From: Acanthosoma haemorrhoidale
Lineage: Eukaryota > Arthropoda > Insecta > Hemiptera > Acanthosomatidae
DNA length: 64,000 bases
Assembly (NCBI GenBank): GCA_930367205.1
Contig: OV884009.1
Coordinates: forward strand, 103,375,189 to 103,439,188
Direction of reading: 5' to 3'
Below the pieces are notes generated by a model, which saw only the letters and a list, made by a program, of their open reading frames with translations, did not search any database and was not told the origin of the DNA. Positions 10,951 through 23,900 of the stretch are shown here, in pieces (position 1 is the first letter of the stretch; every line of letters starts with the position of its first letter). Position numbers and translations under genes: made by a program.

Positions 10951-12985
10951 TATATTCTCAAATAAGTAAAGTTAACAACTGTAATAAAAATCACAAAGCA
11001 AAAAAAAAGAAGAGAAAAACAATATCAGCACTTATTAGAAACTATAACTCCATCCTCACATTGAAAAAATTAATATTATTAATAAATATCACAGTGAGAA
11101 AAGGGAGGCACCCTTAAAAACCTATTAATCTATAAATATAGCAATGCACAAACAAAAAGTAATTAATTTAAACTAACTCCTTTAGTCAACATTGCTTAGT
11201 TGTTTGAAGGGAAGAATATTGGAAAAATAATCGCAATGAATCCACTTTCATTTAAAATATTAATTTAATTTAATTACCAACTTAAAAAAACATATCAAAT
11301 TATCATTTTTGTTAGAATGAATTTTCCATTTCATTTATTAACTGGATGATGTGCCTAATTTACTAAGGTAAATTCACTCGCTTTAAAACATTTATAACTT
11401 GGTAACAACCCAAACTTGCTTTTGAGATAAAAATTAAAAATGCTTGCACTAGAGCAGTTTTTTTAACTTGTGGTAAAACCCATACTAAATTATTTATATA
11501 ACTGAAATAATCTCACCTCAATTCAGACGTGAAAACGACATCTAGTTAATAGCAAAGTATTAGAAAATTTCAGAACTTAAGATTTATCTAATCAAAAATA
11601 TGTTAATTAAGTAAGTCAAGAAAGTAGAATGTTAACAAATCCAACCCTCCTCTCTTAAAGATTTAGGAAATAGAGACATGCAAAGTCCCAAACGTTGAAT
11701 AGAATTGAAGCTGCACTGAGTTTTAAGTTAAACATTGTAAACATTCTTTGTCGTCAACATGGAATAACTAAGAGAGATGAATATACAAGGCTGGCAATCT
11801 ACAATGTGGGACTTAACATCACTATGAGACTGCCTTTATGATAAATCTGAGCTGTGGTGACAACCCTTTCAACACAAGTCAGTAAAAAAAAAGAAAAAGT
11901 ACTCTAGATGAACAGATGTAGTCTTATTCATTTATCAATGCCTAATTTTAAAGAGAAAAGAAAGATGTTGAGCAGGATAGAAAAGAAGTAAGCAGGACTT
12001 GGTGTTTGATAAGTCCTGGACAATAATACATCGTTCTTAACAACACTTGCGAAAAGTGCCAACGATAATATATGGTTGTACGCACAATGGGGCCTGACTA
12101 ACGACATGAGTAACTAAGTAAAAGAATGAGGTAAATTTATAGCTTGTTAAAAATTCTTTAATTTCTCTTCAGAAATGTCATGCTAGAAACTTCTGTGATT
12201 TGATACCCTGTGTATACACTACAATGATATGGTAGAAATTATATTCTTTGCTAAGGCACAATTTTTTTGGTTGCCATTCGAAGGATTTATGGCTATTTAA
12301 AATGAAGCAGACTAGAAATAAAGATCAAATTCCCTAAGCCCGGAAATCATTGTATAATTTATTTCTATATTTTAGGTAATTCACTGTAACTACTGTTATT
12401 GAAGTATAAAATGCTTAATACAACTATTCTTCTTTAATTTGTAAAATATAATAATCAATTCCATTAGACATGTACTTAAGTAACCTTCTAGAAGTAGAAA
12501 TTGAAATGTCCTGTAAAAATAAGTTCAAAAACTACTACAAATATACAAAGACAGTGCAAACAAATCAAAAGAAATATACCATTCAACAAAATATAGTAAC
12601 AATAGCAAAATCAAATCACTTAAACAATTTAAATCTACTACTACTTATAAAAGATGGACTTTCAGTTTGGAACACTACAAAATGACAGTTTGAGCGCTAA
12701 CTTAGCCCAAAGAGTTCTAACAAAGAGCAAATAATTCTTGTGAATTCAGTAGTAGTTATTACTTTAAAATACAGAATCAATTCCAGCAGTAAAAGTCTAC
12801 TAATCGCAAATTTAACATTTCGCCTTTCGGCTCTTAAAGTTTGTTATAATTTTTAATTTGGCATTCATTTGAAGGGTGATTCTCAAAAAATGCTTTACCT
12901 CCGGGGCTGAAATTTTGAGCAGTGAACACCCTTCAGAAATTCTCCATTATTTTATGTGACTTACTGGGATCGTAAAGAAAACTAT
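10951..12985. other. AT-rich stretch without recognised gene
   Basis: About 2 kb of low-complexity AT-rich sequence. The only long open frame (12470-12685) is Lys/Asn-rich and looks like chance. A less AT-rich patch near 12820-12950 (containing CCTTTCGGCTC and CCTCCGGGGC) has no identified function. Confidence 0.4.
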
Positions 12986-12989
12986 CCAA

Positions 12990-14301
12990 TAAAATACAGA
13001 CCCCAAATAACGTTTGGTTGTCCCAAACTCCAATTTATTAATTTGATAATGCGGTGGTAATGATGAATGCCTAGTTGTAAGAGTGGTGCTAATGAGAGCC
13101 GATGGCGTTAATGAGAATAATAATAAGTGAATAAATAAAACAAACATAACAAAAACCAGAATTATAATAAAAAAAATTGTCAATAGCTTTAGTTTCTGCC
13201 TGTTTGGAGGGAGTAGCAATTGGAAAAACTTGTTGGGGCCTGATATTACCATGAAGTTGACCAATACTACTTCATCTTCTATCTTCAACGATACCTGGAT
13301 ACCAGTGGTCGTCTTCAAGCAGTGCAGTTGGGTCGCCGACAGGGGGTTAGTCCAACTCCTTCACTTTATTGAAGAGTTAGTAAGTGGCGGTCCTTTATAT
13401 TTGCCTGCAGAGGTAATTGCTGACGGTGTCAGATTGTCTGCAAGGATGCTTGCTGCTAGTGTTTTATTTTCTGAAATGATTGGTAATAAGGAAGTATAAA
13501 CTTTAATGGGAGGAGAAATGACAAAGTGAGAACACACCACACCCACCTTACATCGACGGCATGATAGAGAGTTAAATTAAAGGTTTTGATAGAATGAGCT
13601 TCAAGTCACTTGATGTACCGTCATAGTATTTTTCACTGTAGGAATGAACACACTGTGTGATATTTCATTTTCTGCAGTCTCCAAGTTGTTATCTGTCACA
13701 ACAATACGTCTAATCTTATGAACGCTTCCATAAAATTAGATAGACAGATAACATCTCAGGATCACAAACTTGTTTGCAGGCTGTTCTTTTTACAGTGCCC
13801 CCAGCCCCATCTAATGGTCCCTTACCGTGGCCAGCTTCTGAGAAGTTCCACAAAAATCTTTTGAATTGTGAATACAACATCGGAAAAGTTTTCCTCCAAG
13901 ATACGGAATATTGTTCGATTTTTATATTGCCCAGTGGGCCCATTTGAGATAAAGTTGTCAATGTTGACGAAGTGAAATTTCTAAAGTACCTTTGAAACTG
14001 AGTCCTAATGTCCTGCAACAGCATGGACATCGTGCCTAAGATTATCAGAAACGGCATCAAAGCGCATCTGTTTTCTGTAGAAGTAAGTGATAACTGTGTG
14101 GAAAGAGAGACGCTGCTTTGGTGCGCCAAAATGAACAGATTGAGGCTCAGCCACATTCTTGAACCAGCAATTCTCTGCATTGCCAATGCGTTTCATTAGT
14201 TCCCTGCAAACGTTGGCTCCATTTCTGTTGAAAATCTTGTGCCCAGAGGCCCTCCCACTACTCCCTGCATATGCCAAATTGAGTGGACGATATCGAGGCA
14301 C
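12990..14301 (-). pseudogene. Relic of a multicopy transposon-associated protein
   Basis: On the - strand, 14301-14010 carries NAENCWFKNVAEPQSVHFGA, then LSFHTVITYF and SDNLRHD. After a frameshift, 13840-13790 carries WNFSEAGHGKGPLDGAGG followed by TVKRTA. These two blocks, about 100-150 residues apart, are hallmark stretches of an uncharacterised high-copy protein seen in arthropod and other animal genomes (VHFGA...LHT and W-N-F-x-E-A-G-H-G-K-G-x-x-D-G-x-G-G). Weaker coding-like sequence continues to about 12990 (SLKIEDEVVLVNFMV). It is broken by stops and shifts. The biochemical activity of the family is not known to me. Confidence 0.55.
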
Positions 14302-14559
14302 GCTTCGTTGTGGTTATTGAATGAAGAGAGGTTGAGTGGAGCGTTTGACGACTCTCTTAATTTCTGTTTAGTAAAAATTTGTTACTATTTTGTATTTATT
14401 TATATATGTGTGTACGTATGTATTTGTACGTGCTTGTCACGAGTGTTGTTTTTTTTCACGCGCGGGAAGAATTCCCTCTCTCAGTTCCTTCCTAATTTTT
14501 TCTCTCTGCTTTATTTCAACAAGTCGATGTGAGGTGGCCATTCAGAGACCATCTCTGCC

Positions 14560-14820
14560 AGATGACACGTCTTATTCTCTTTTCAGTCAACTGTCTCACG
14601 TTGCCTTTTATTGCCCTGCATAGAGTACCTCCTCAGCCTGATGACTCATCTTCTTCTTCAGTGATTTCACAGCGAGGCTGCCTTGAATAGAGTACTTCAG
14701 CTTGATGGCTTATCTTCTTCTTCATTCAGTTCACCACGATGCAGCACTGCATAAAGTACCTCGTCCTATGCTACTCCTTGTCATTCATGAGTGGGTCATC
14801 GTGGTCATTCCAAGACCACA
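14560..14820. repeat. Degenerate minisatellite, unit about 65-79 bp
   Basis: Three to three and a half copies of a unit containing GATGACTCATCTTCTTCTTC, a CAC-rich middle and CATAGAGTACCTC (variants TAGAGTACTTC and TAAAGTACCTC) follow each other. Copies differ by substitutions and small gaps. It lies between the repeat-protein relic and a jockey-like fragment. Confidence 0.55.
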
Positions 14821-14889
14821 TAAACTACCTATAATACCTACCCTGTTCCTCTTCTTATACTTGCTCCATTATCTTTACTTCTGACATAC

Positions 14890-15600
14890 CCACACATGCT
14901 GATACAATTACATCAACAAGCATAATAAAGCAATACTCACAACACATAAAGACCCAACTGAAGCTTCCCTGACTCTAAAAAATTACTTGGCTCAACTTGA
15001 CTTATTCTGTACGACCTGGAAAATTATAATTAACAAAGCTAAGTCCTTACACATGACGTTCAGCTTTCTATGCTGAAAATTTCCTCCCGTAAATTTTGAC
15101 AACCAACCTTTGACACAAACTGACTCAGATATATATTTGGGACTTACATTGGATAAGAGACTTACTTGGAAACCGCGCATGAAAATGAAACGACTAACAC
15201 TTGGTCACAAGTTAAAACTATTGAAGCCTGTATTTGACCAATGTTCAAAACTTCCCTTACCCCAGAACTATTAACATAAAAGCTTTTATGAAACCAATTT
15301 GGAGAAATGGGGCCCTAATTTATGGATGGGCTAAGAAGACTAACATCAGATCCATACAGATTTTCCAATCAAAAGCTCTCAGAATTATTACAGATGCACT
15401 GTTTTACGTGTGAAATCAAACTCTTCACTCTAGCCTCAAAATTCCTTACCTTCACGACAGTATTAGAACATTATACAGAAACTTTCACGATAATTTGCAC
15501 GGACAACCAAACCCACTGATACAAGGACTGTCTACACCTGACTTATCTGGTAACATTCAACTAAGACTAAGGAGACAATGGAACAGAGGTCTTCTAAGTT
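14890..15600 (+). pseudogene. Jockey-like LINE, C-terminal reverse transcriptase relic
   Basis: The + strand reads THKDPTEASLTLKNYLAQLD, then YLGLTLDKRLTWKP, then SIQIFQSKALRIITDA and RRQWNRG. This is the usual order of the thumb and C-terminal part of jockey-type reverse transcriptase (the phrase YLGL-x-LD-x-R-L-T-W is characteristic). Several stops and at least two frameshifts. A related fragment with HLDKRLTWNPH is at 53.9 kb. Confidence 0.65.
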
Positions 15601-15924
15601 AATAAAAATAAAATATCTTCAAACTTAGCTTTAATAATAATGGGGAGGTATTACTGGATGTCCACTGCCTTTATGTCAGACATGCCATTTTTTATTTTGT
15701 ATCATATTTACAACACATTCGCTGGGTGTAACCCTAGTAGCCATCCTCTTCCTGACATACGGTAAGCACCTCGTCCACTTCGGTCCGTGTTTAGTACGGA
15801 ATTAGATTGTTTTATGTGCGTACCAACCCTGACTGGGTGACACGACTCTCGGCTCATGGATCTTGGATCTTACCCAACGGTCATTGTGTCACTGCTCGTC
15901 ATCCAACCCCTTCTCCAACATGAC

Positions 15925-16285
15925 TAGTAGTGACGAAGTGGCAGTCGTAACGTTGACGGAAGTTTAGCTGGTCCGTGAAAACCTCCAGGCCCAGTACAAG
16001 AACCTCAGAGTAGAGTACAATAAGAAGATTGAGACCACCCGGAGGAAAGCCTGGAATGTGTTCGTTCAGCACGAGTCGGAGAAGAGCCCCTGGGGTATCC
16101 CGTACAGAGTTGCCATGGCCAGAAGAGGCCTGGCCAATAATCTGTCCAGGAATATGAACATTCGAAAGCCACATGCAGCAAGTAGGAGAAGACGAGGTGT
16201 GGTGAGGAGGATCACATTGTGGACACCTGCCCGAAGAAGAAATAGAGTCCGAGGTGTTCCAACTTTAGGAGAGCGGAATTGAGTT
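15925..16285 (+). pseudogene. R1-like LINE fragment (between endonuclease and RT)
   Basis: The + strand encodes NLQAQYKNLRVEYNKKIE, TTRRKAWNVFVQHESEKSPW and GIPYRVAMARRGL. This resembles the linker before the reverse transcriptase of R1/LOA-type LINEs, where a Lys/Arg-rich helix is followed by W-x-x-F-x-x-x-E...P-W-G-x-x-Y. It is notably richer in GC than its surroundings. No reverse-transcriptase motif follows in the next kilobase. Confidence 0.5.
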
Positions 16286-16289
16286 CAGT

Positions 16290-17736
16290 GATAGAAGGAG
16301 GTTAAGAATGAGTAGGAATATGAAGGAACAGAATAGGAATTCGAACGTGTATAATTTTTATAAATCAGTCAGTACGTAGATATTAAGTTGATATACACTA
16401 CATACATTCCGCCGTTTGAAGATGACATTAAATAGTTCTGTAAAAAATATAATAATGTAGTATTGTATCGTATAATGTAGTAAGTAGACTTAAATATCGT
16501 TTGTAATTGCCAAGAAATTTTAATAGTACAACTCAATTTTAGATGAATTTTTTTATAACAACCAGCTTCGGTTTCTAGTTTTGTACATTCCTTGCTTTGA
16601 AAAATATTCTGTTACATCAATATTTTAGCTATTTGCACATTTTTTTTTTTTAACCTTAGGCCAACTAGTTAGATTAGTTTGTTTGATCACAGTCGACAAT
16701 TTAAATAAGAACTTCTGAATAGCAATGGTATACCTAGGCAAACACAACTTCACCATTAAGTACAGTTGGACCGTTACGCCAATGCTTTGACGTTACCTAT
16801 TTTCCAAGGAATCAAACGAAGTTTATGGTGAACGAAATTGGCCTCCTTTAGCGGAGAATGTTTTATATTTAGCACCAAGACTAACTAAATTTCTCAAAAA
16901 ACTTGCATTATATAAATGTAATAGGATTGTTAAATTCATCAAGTACATAAAATGTATCATATATACAGTAAATATAGAATGTAAAGAAGAGTGTTAAATG
17001 AGAATTTTTTTATCGTAGTATTGGTATCACAAATTAATTATAATCATTAATAATTAACGGTCATACTAAAAGTTACTGGCAAGATCAGGACTCGGACCCG
17101 GGACTACCACAACATCTACGGCCTCTACCCTACCTCCAGTGGCAGCCTTCCAATATGAATGAATTCTCTTTCGTCAAACTCTCGCAAATTCTGTATGCAA
17201 TGTACGTGTTGGGTATAGAGGCAAAAGACAGCACTCAAAAAATTAATTTATGGAACACCCCTCGCCCCCCACCACCCCTGCTGGCTGGCTCTGTGTACCG
17301 TTCTTGCTTGTAATGTTTTCTTTAGCTGTTAATTATTCATAATTAGAACAGTTTTAGATTATTTAGTATCATTAAAATTCCCTCGTTAGTTTTAATAAAT
17401 ATATTCAATAAAGTAGTATTGGAGAAATAAAGAGATAATGCTTTCACTGAGATTCGTTCACCAAGAACTGAGCGTTTGGTGAAGGAAACATGGCTCCACT
17501 TAGATGAGTGGAAGAATGTTGAACTAAGATCCGCTAATCTGTGGACATGTTCATTTCGTCCTTCTACATGAACGTACTTTCAAATTCTGTTCGCTCATGA
17601 CCGACACATCTTTTGCCTACAAGCCACGTAGTACCTTGCTATAGATTCTTCCCTGTCGACCCTATCCTAATGTCGCTGTGTTGATTATTTCTTCTCAAGT
17701 TGTTTCTGTAAATGACTGTGTACGTTATTCAACAAA
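16290..17736. other. Upstream region of TMED10
   Basis: No further coding sequence was recognised. It contains a SINE copy at 17075-17165. The last 250 bases before the ATG are less AT-rich and probably hold the 5' UTR and promoter, but no convincing TATA box or initiator decides the start site. Confidence 0.35.
17040..17165 (-). repeat. tRNA-derived SINE copy
   Basis: On the - strand a B-box-like GGTCCGAGTCC is followed by CTGATCTTGCCAGTAA and an AT-rich tail with TTAATTATTAATG, the layout shared by the copies at 48.7 and 60.9 kb. The 5' half is diverged. Confidence 0.5.
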
Positions 17737-17910
17737 ATGAAATATTTATTAATTTTCGTAGCTATTTCTAGCTTTTGCTCAGTACAGTCTATCATGTTTC
17801 AACTTCATCCTAACACACAGAAGTGCCTTAGGGAGGAATTAAAAAAAGATGTGCTTGTTGTTGGTGAATTTGAAGTGGATGATGCTCCTGGACAACATGT
17901 TGATTATGTG
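17737..17910 (+). CDS. TMED10: TMED10 exon 1
   Basis: Start codon, signal peptide and first part of the GOLD domain (58 codons). Donor GTATGT, phase 0. Confidence 0.93.
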
Positions 17911-20900
17911 GTATGTCACATATCTGTATTGTGCATTATGCAGTTATTCTATGTTTAGAGGGAATTTATTATGATGTGAAGGCTTCATTATCCATTATAA
18001 AAAACAGTATATTAATTAAAGTGGAAGTCTGTCATTTGCTGAATGCATTACTGCTTCTTATTACCTTTTATTGTATGAAATAAGTCATAATTCCTTTATA
18101 ATATGTGAACATTTCAATATTGTCTTTGTCTTAAATATTGCAATTGATTACTGGCATAGTAATGTAAAAAATACAACACTTGAGTTCATTGTTGTATGAG
18201 TGTACAAATAAGTTGAAGGATTTTATTGGGAGGTAGGCTTGGGTTGATAAAAAAGAGCTGTCAGTTTTCATCAAGTTTATTAATCGGCAATGTTTTAACT
18301 GACCTACTATGTTTGTCTCTGCATCAGCTTCCTGTGAGGAAGAGGTTGATGTGAACTGTTTAATACATTTGGCAAACCTTCAAACAATAAACTGTTTTTT
18401 ATCAACCCTAACCGATCTAACAAAAGCCTTTAACTTTACAAATTTACATTTCATTTTATTATAGGTATGTTACATAGGATTTTGGTATTAAGGGGATAAT
18501 AAAAATAATCGGATAACAAAGGAAATCTAAAATATCATGTATTGACTTCATTAAGCGGGATCTCCATTCATTTGTAGCCCACACTAGAAATGAGAGGTCA
18601 GTAGAGTCAGTTCTTAGGAAAATAAGCGAGTGGGAACTCCTGTTATAGCATATAGTCGATGATTTGAATTTAAGGTGGCCTATTTATCGCGTATGAGGTG
18701 TTTTTTTTAGTGGAGATGGTATTGTAAAGGAAGGATTTGAAGAAGTATTGAAGAAAGACTAAATTGATTAACCTTTGTAACTTGATGAAGTGGTGCTCAT
18801 TGAACTAATGAATATATATGATAATCTCGAGGATAAATCTTTAGAGGTCATATGTCATTTAAACCGTGCCTCAAATTACCAAAGACCACACACTATAGTC
18901 TAAATAGGCATAAATGAGGGAGGTGTCAAGAGTTGTTAAGAATTGGAAATGTAACGTCGAGTGGTTGAAGAAGAATGCCAAAATAGGAATAAGTGGAATT
19001 TAAAATAGAATCGTTTGAACATGAAACTAAAAATCTGACATTTTTTCTCAAAGAAATGTACATGATTGGAATATTTCCAAGCAAAAAAAAGGAAAAACAT
19101 AAATTTTCGTATTGTGGCACTCTTCCTCCAAATGATATGACTTTCAGGATATGATTTGGTTAAAAATTATGCTTCGGTTACTGAGTGGTTATTTAATGCA
19201 ACTACAAATGTAAAATTATCTCTGAATGGTTTAGTTGGTCAAAAAAAAAAAAATCTGCTTAAAATATGTAACTGTAAATAATGGATTGAATTAATTTTTA
19301 AAAAATATAGGTCAGCTTTATGTATTAAATTTGCATCAAAATATACATCTTTAAGGGCTTTGTAGTAAAAAAACAACAAAAAAACATCAACTTATACAGT
19401 TACTGTCAATGAGTATGAAATACTTGAAATAAATTTTTAAGACAAAGTTAAAACAATAAATGATTCCATGAAAATATGGTATAGGGGAATCCCAAAACCA
19501 TTGATTACAGTTATATTAGAGAATCGTGGTTGCTAACTATTAGGTTTATAAAAGCATTTATTTTAGTGTGTATTTTTGATAAAAAGTAGAAATGTTGCAG
19601 TTATTTCCCTGTCTAATAACTATTGAGTCCTATGGTACTTGTTTGTGATAATGGGCACTTGTGCAGGAAGGTCCTATGTCCTATGTCATTTAAATGTAAT
19701 TTAATGATCACCTTCATTTAAATTTTCTTAACAAAGCCTGTAGATTGTGTTTAGTTTGTATATTACATAAATGTAAACTTTTGTGTAAAACTTGGATGTT
19801 TTGGCTCATTACTATCACATAGCTTGATGCTACTCATAGCTCACAAACTACCTGTTGTCATAGATATTATAAGTGCTTGCTGGTGTAGTAAAGCAAACTT
19901 TTGCCTAGAATTCAGATGCTAAAATCACTTTATTAAAATAACATTTAAACTCTCTTATTGTTATTAATAGTTTATTTTTATAAGAAACACTGTATATTAT
20001 GATTTATAACATCTTCAACACTCCACTAGTCCTTACTTAACCCAGGGTACACCACGATTCTCTAATATAACTGTAATCAATGGTTTTGGGATTCCCCTAT
20101 ACCATATTTCCTGCAATATTTTCATGGAATCATTTATTGTTTTCACTTCATCTTAAGAATTGATTTCAAGTATTTTACACTCGCCTCATTATCAAGTTTA
20201 CAAAGGGTACCAAAAGTTTACATTATAGTATGTTACAGTCCAGGTAAATGAATAACCAAATTTAATTTTGTAGTTATACTTTTTTTGGAAGAAATTTATG
20301 TTGTAAATAACGTTTTCTTATAAATAATAAAAAATAATCCAGTCTCTCATTAAATGGAGTCTAATCCACTTGTCAATTCAGAACTGTGGCACTCACCATT
20401 GGTCAAGTTATAGTCACAGTTAATAACCGCCTGTAAGATAGATTATATTACCTTTGCAGCAATTTTATTTGCATATACTGTCAGTTATTCTGGCTGAGTT
20501 CTGTAACACATTGATGCTCTAGCTGTCACATCTAAAATTGGCTTTTATTACTTCTCCCACAATATGTGGTAGGACAAGATATAGATAACTCACCTTTCCT
20601 ACATTAAGTTGGAGTGCTAACCAAAATAAAAGATCGACTTCCAGCCAGTGTTGCTGATGTTTGATAATAAAAATTATAAGGACTATAACGCTTTGTGAAT
20701 TATTTAGACATATCAAGGTTTCTAATGCAAAGATTTTACTTTAAAATTTATTTATTTCAGGTTACTGATTCAAAACGTGAGATTCTAGCTCAGAATATTG
20801 AAATAACAAAAGGAAAATTTTCATTTTCTACTGAGCATCAAGATATTTTTGAGATATGTTTTAAATCAAAAGTTCCTACCCGTAAGTACTTATAGTAAAT

Positions 20901-23900
20901 TAATGTTCTGGTAAGTTTTATATAAATATAACAAATAAAATGTAGCAAAATATGATATTCCATAAGATGCTACCTAGTTTTAGTATTGGCCTGATTGTTT
21001 TTTTGCTTTAGATAACCCAGCGAGCTAGTAAATTACTTTTATTGCTTAAAGTTAGGAAATTGGATTTTATATACTAGGAGATCAGTTTAGGTTGATTAAA
21101 GTTGTTAGGTTTTCATAAAATTTATTAATTGACAATATTTTAACCTACTATGTATGTCTGCATCAGGTCTTGATAAGAAAAGAAAGTAGGTGTTAAACAT
21201 AATTAGTAACGAAAGTTGGGTACTTAAGAATAAATGCAAATTGAGGTAGATGGTAAGTGTTATGTGGGTAACTAATGAACTAGTATTATTATGTAATAGG
21301 TAATAGAGTTAAATTAGCATAATATAAATAATAAAACAACATATGTAAAAACACGAACAAAATAGAATATCAGATACAATGATAAAAAAAAGTCTGTTAT
21401 TATGTATGCATAGTAGTTGCTATCTGCAAATGGAAAATTTATATAGATGTGAGAAAACCAAAATTTGTGTGTTAAAAATTTAATTAGTCACTTTCATTTG
21501 CATCAAATTTATATATATCTGTACCTCGGAGGGATACAACACTTAAGGTATTAACGGGTGATCTTCAAAAATGTTTGCCGTCACCCCTTATAACAAATTG
21601 CATAAGCTTTTACAAGAGAAAACTTTGGACGTTGAATTACACCCTTTTTGATTCTTCTGATTCGTCAGTCCATTGTATTATGTGGGACGAATCCAAAGGA
21701 GCTCGTGTTGTATCCCTCCGAGGTACAGATATAATTAATTGTATAATGTGATTAATATCTAATTATGTTATAAAGAAAGCTTTATAAAATGATTTTCAAG
21801 TAACTATAATGCATTTAACTTGTAGATTTACTATCTTAAATAATTGACCTTTTTGAAACGAAGCACAAGCCCCCTGTGTCAACAGGGTGATTAATCTTGT
21901 GGGCCATTTCCAGCGTCTTCGATGTAAGTTTAGTTAGGTTTTATGCTATAATCTCAAGGGTCATTGATTCCCGTTATCATCTTTAAATTGATTTAAACCC
22001 AATGAATAAAAAATGAAACATATGTTTAAAGTTTCAAATTAGTTTGCTCCTTCTTAATTCCACTTTCTTAGTGAATAAATACAAAAAGGCAATTGCCGTA
22101 CCTTTAGTTAAAATATCTAAAATGATAAGTGCTTAAAATTGTCAAGTTTCATAAGTTAGTAGTTTTCTTGTGTTATATCTATGTTGAATAAATTGTTATT
22201 CTATTTAGATCAAAGAGGCATTGCTCAAGATGTCAAATTAATCTTAAAAAGAGGACTAGAAGCAAAACCTTATGAAGCCGTATGTATATATTTTTTGAAT
22301 CATTTATTAGTTTTATTATAACTATTAGTCAATCTTATTTTTGTCATATTATTCTTAGGTCATTATGTTAAAATAGTAGCTAAATTGTTAGATTAACCTT
22401 TATACCAGTTAATACTATACCACATTAAAATTGTCCTTCTTACAATAATTATTGGTAAAACAGAATAATATTGCTACAACCAGGATTTAAACTGGGAACT
22501 TGGTTTCCTTCCAACTGAACTACTCTCATTTTGGAAATGACTATCTTACTCTTTTTTTCTTTTAGTAATAATTACTAATATTTACACCACGGTGGGATTA
22601 TATTCCACAATTTATAATAATTGATTATACAAGCTCCTAATCACCCCCACTGAAATCATTGTTTAAGTTTAACATAAAAACAACTTTTGCTTAGTTCAGT
22701 ATTATCATAGTGTGTGTTCTTTTGAAATACTGTGGTATTAATGCTCTTACACGATGTTTAGCTTTTGTCGTTCAGTATTTCTAAACATATCCTAGTTATC
22801 AGTGGCCTAGCCAAATTTTGTTTTTGTCGTATCAAACAATAATTTACTGCATTTTTAACAAAGTCAGCTTCCTATCACATTCTGTATACAGTTGACATAT
22901 TTCGCTGCCATACAATAGAACAGTTTGTTCATTTGTTGTAAAAATCCTAATTATAGTTTTTTATGTTAGCAGAAATGTCTTCATCAGACCCTCCATCCTT
23001 CTTAATTATACTATTGAAATGAATGTGTATTCTTAGAGTTAATCAGTGAATATGTTATAATCTTTTAATAGTTTTAAACTCTTTTCCAACACCAAAATAT
23101 TTACTGTTCCCAGTTAAGATTTTATTTTTGTCTTTGGTAAATAATCTTATTATTTGTCTTCTACATCACAATATTTAAAGAACTTACTAGCTATGATTTT
23201 TAAAATTTCTCATTTTTGCACTCATTACATAGTTTTTTTTTAGTCTAAATTTATGAATTAATGTTGGTTTAGAGTGGGTTTATGAATAATTGGTTGGTTT
23301 ATAGATTAAGTAACACTCCTGAATCCTGCTTAAGACATTATCTTTCCTTAGAGCCAATAAACTAATTTCATAACCCCTATCTCTTTTTAATCCCACAACA
23401 GATCAGTTTATCCACCATTATTGGATAAATACTATTATGTGTTTTATTGTAGCTTGGAGAAGCAGGAAAGTTAAAGCCTATGGAACTTGAGCTTAAGAAG
23501 CTTGAAGACCTGTCTTCATCAATTGTTCAAGATTTTGCTCAGATGAGGGAGCGTGAAGTTTTTATGAGAGATACAAACGGTACTATTATATACTATTTAT
23601 AATACTATTATAATAGCAGTATATTAAAATTAAAGTGGCTTTAAATGCTACCTAGCTCTATTCTTTCTTAAAATAAGATGCTACCGTATGACATTATATT
23701 TAATTGCCAACGAAATACTAAACAGACTGACTGAAAATAACTCGGTGTGTATGCTTAGCAAAAAACTAACTACAGGATTGAAATCATCACCCTTCAAATC
23801 AAATAAATTTATCCTAAGATTAGAAGAATCAGTAATAGCTGAGAATATATCATTGTCTGTGCACAAAAAAATTTTAATAATCAGATAATTATTTTTATTT

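Larger units (their letters stand above)
17911..20760 (+). other. TMED10 intron 1 with MITE and large inverted repeat
   Basis: 2850 bases. It contains a MITE-like repeat near 18235-18416, an inverted repeat with arms of about 125-140 bases at 19404-19529 and 20051-20193, and otherwise AT-rich filler. The acceptor is TTTATTTCAG. Confidence 0.8.

Noticed and set aside
12470..12685. 71-codon Lys/Asn-rich frame
   Set aside because: Composition is what AT-rich random sequence gives; no neighbours or splice sites support it.
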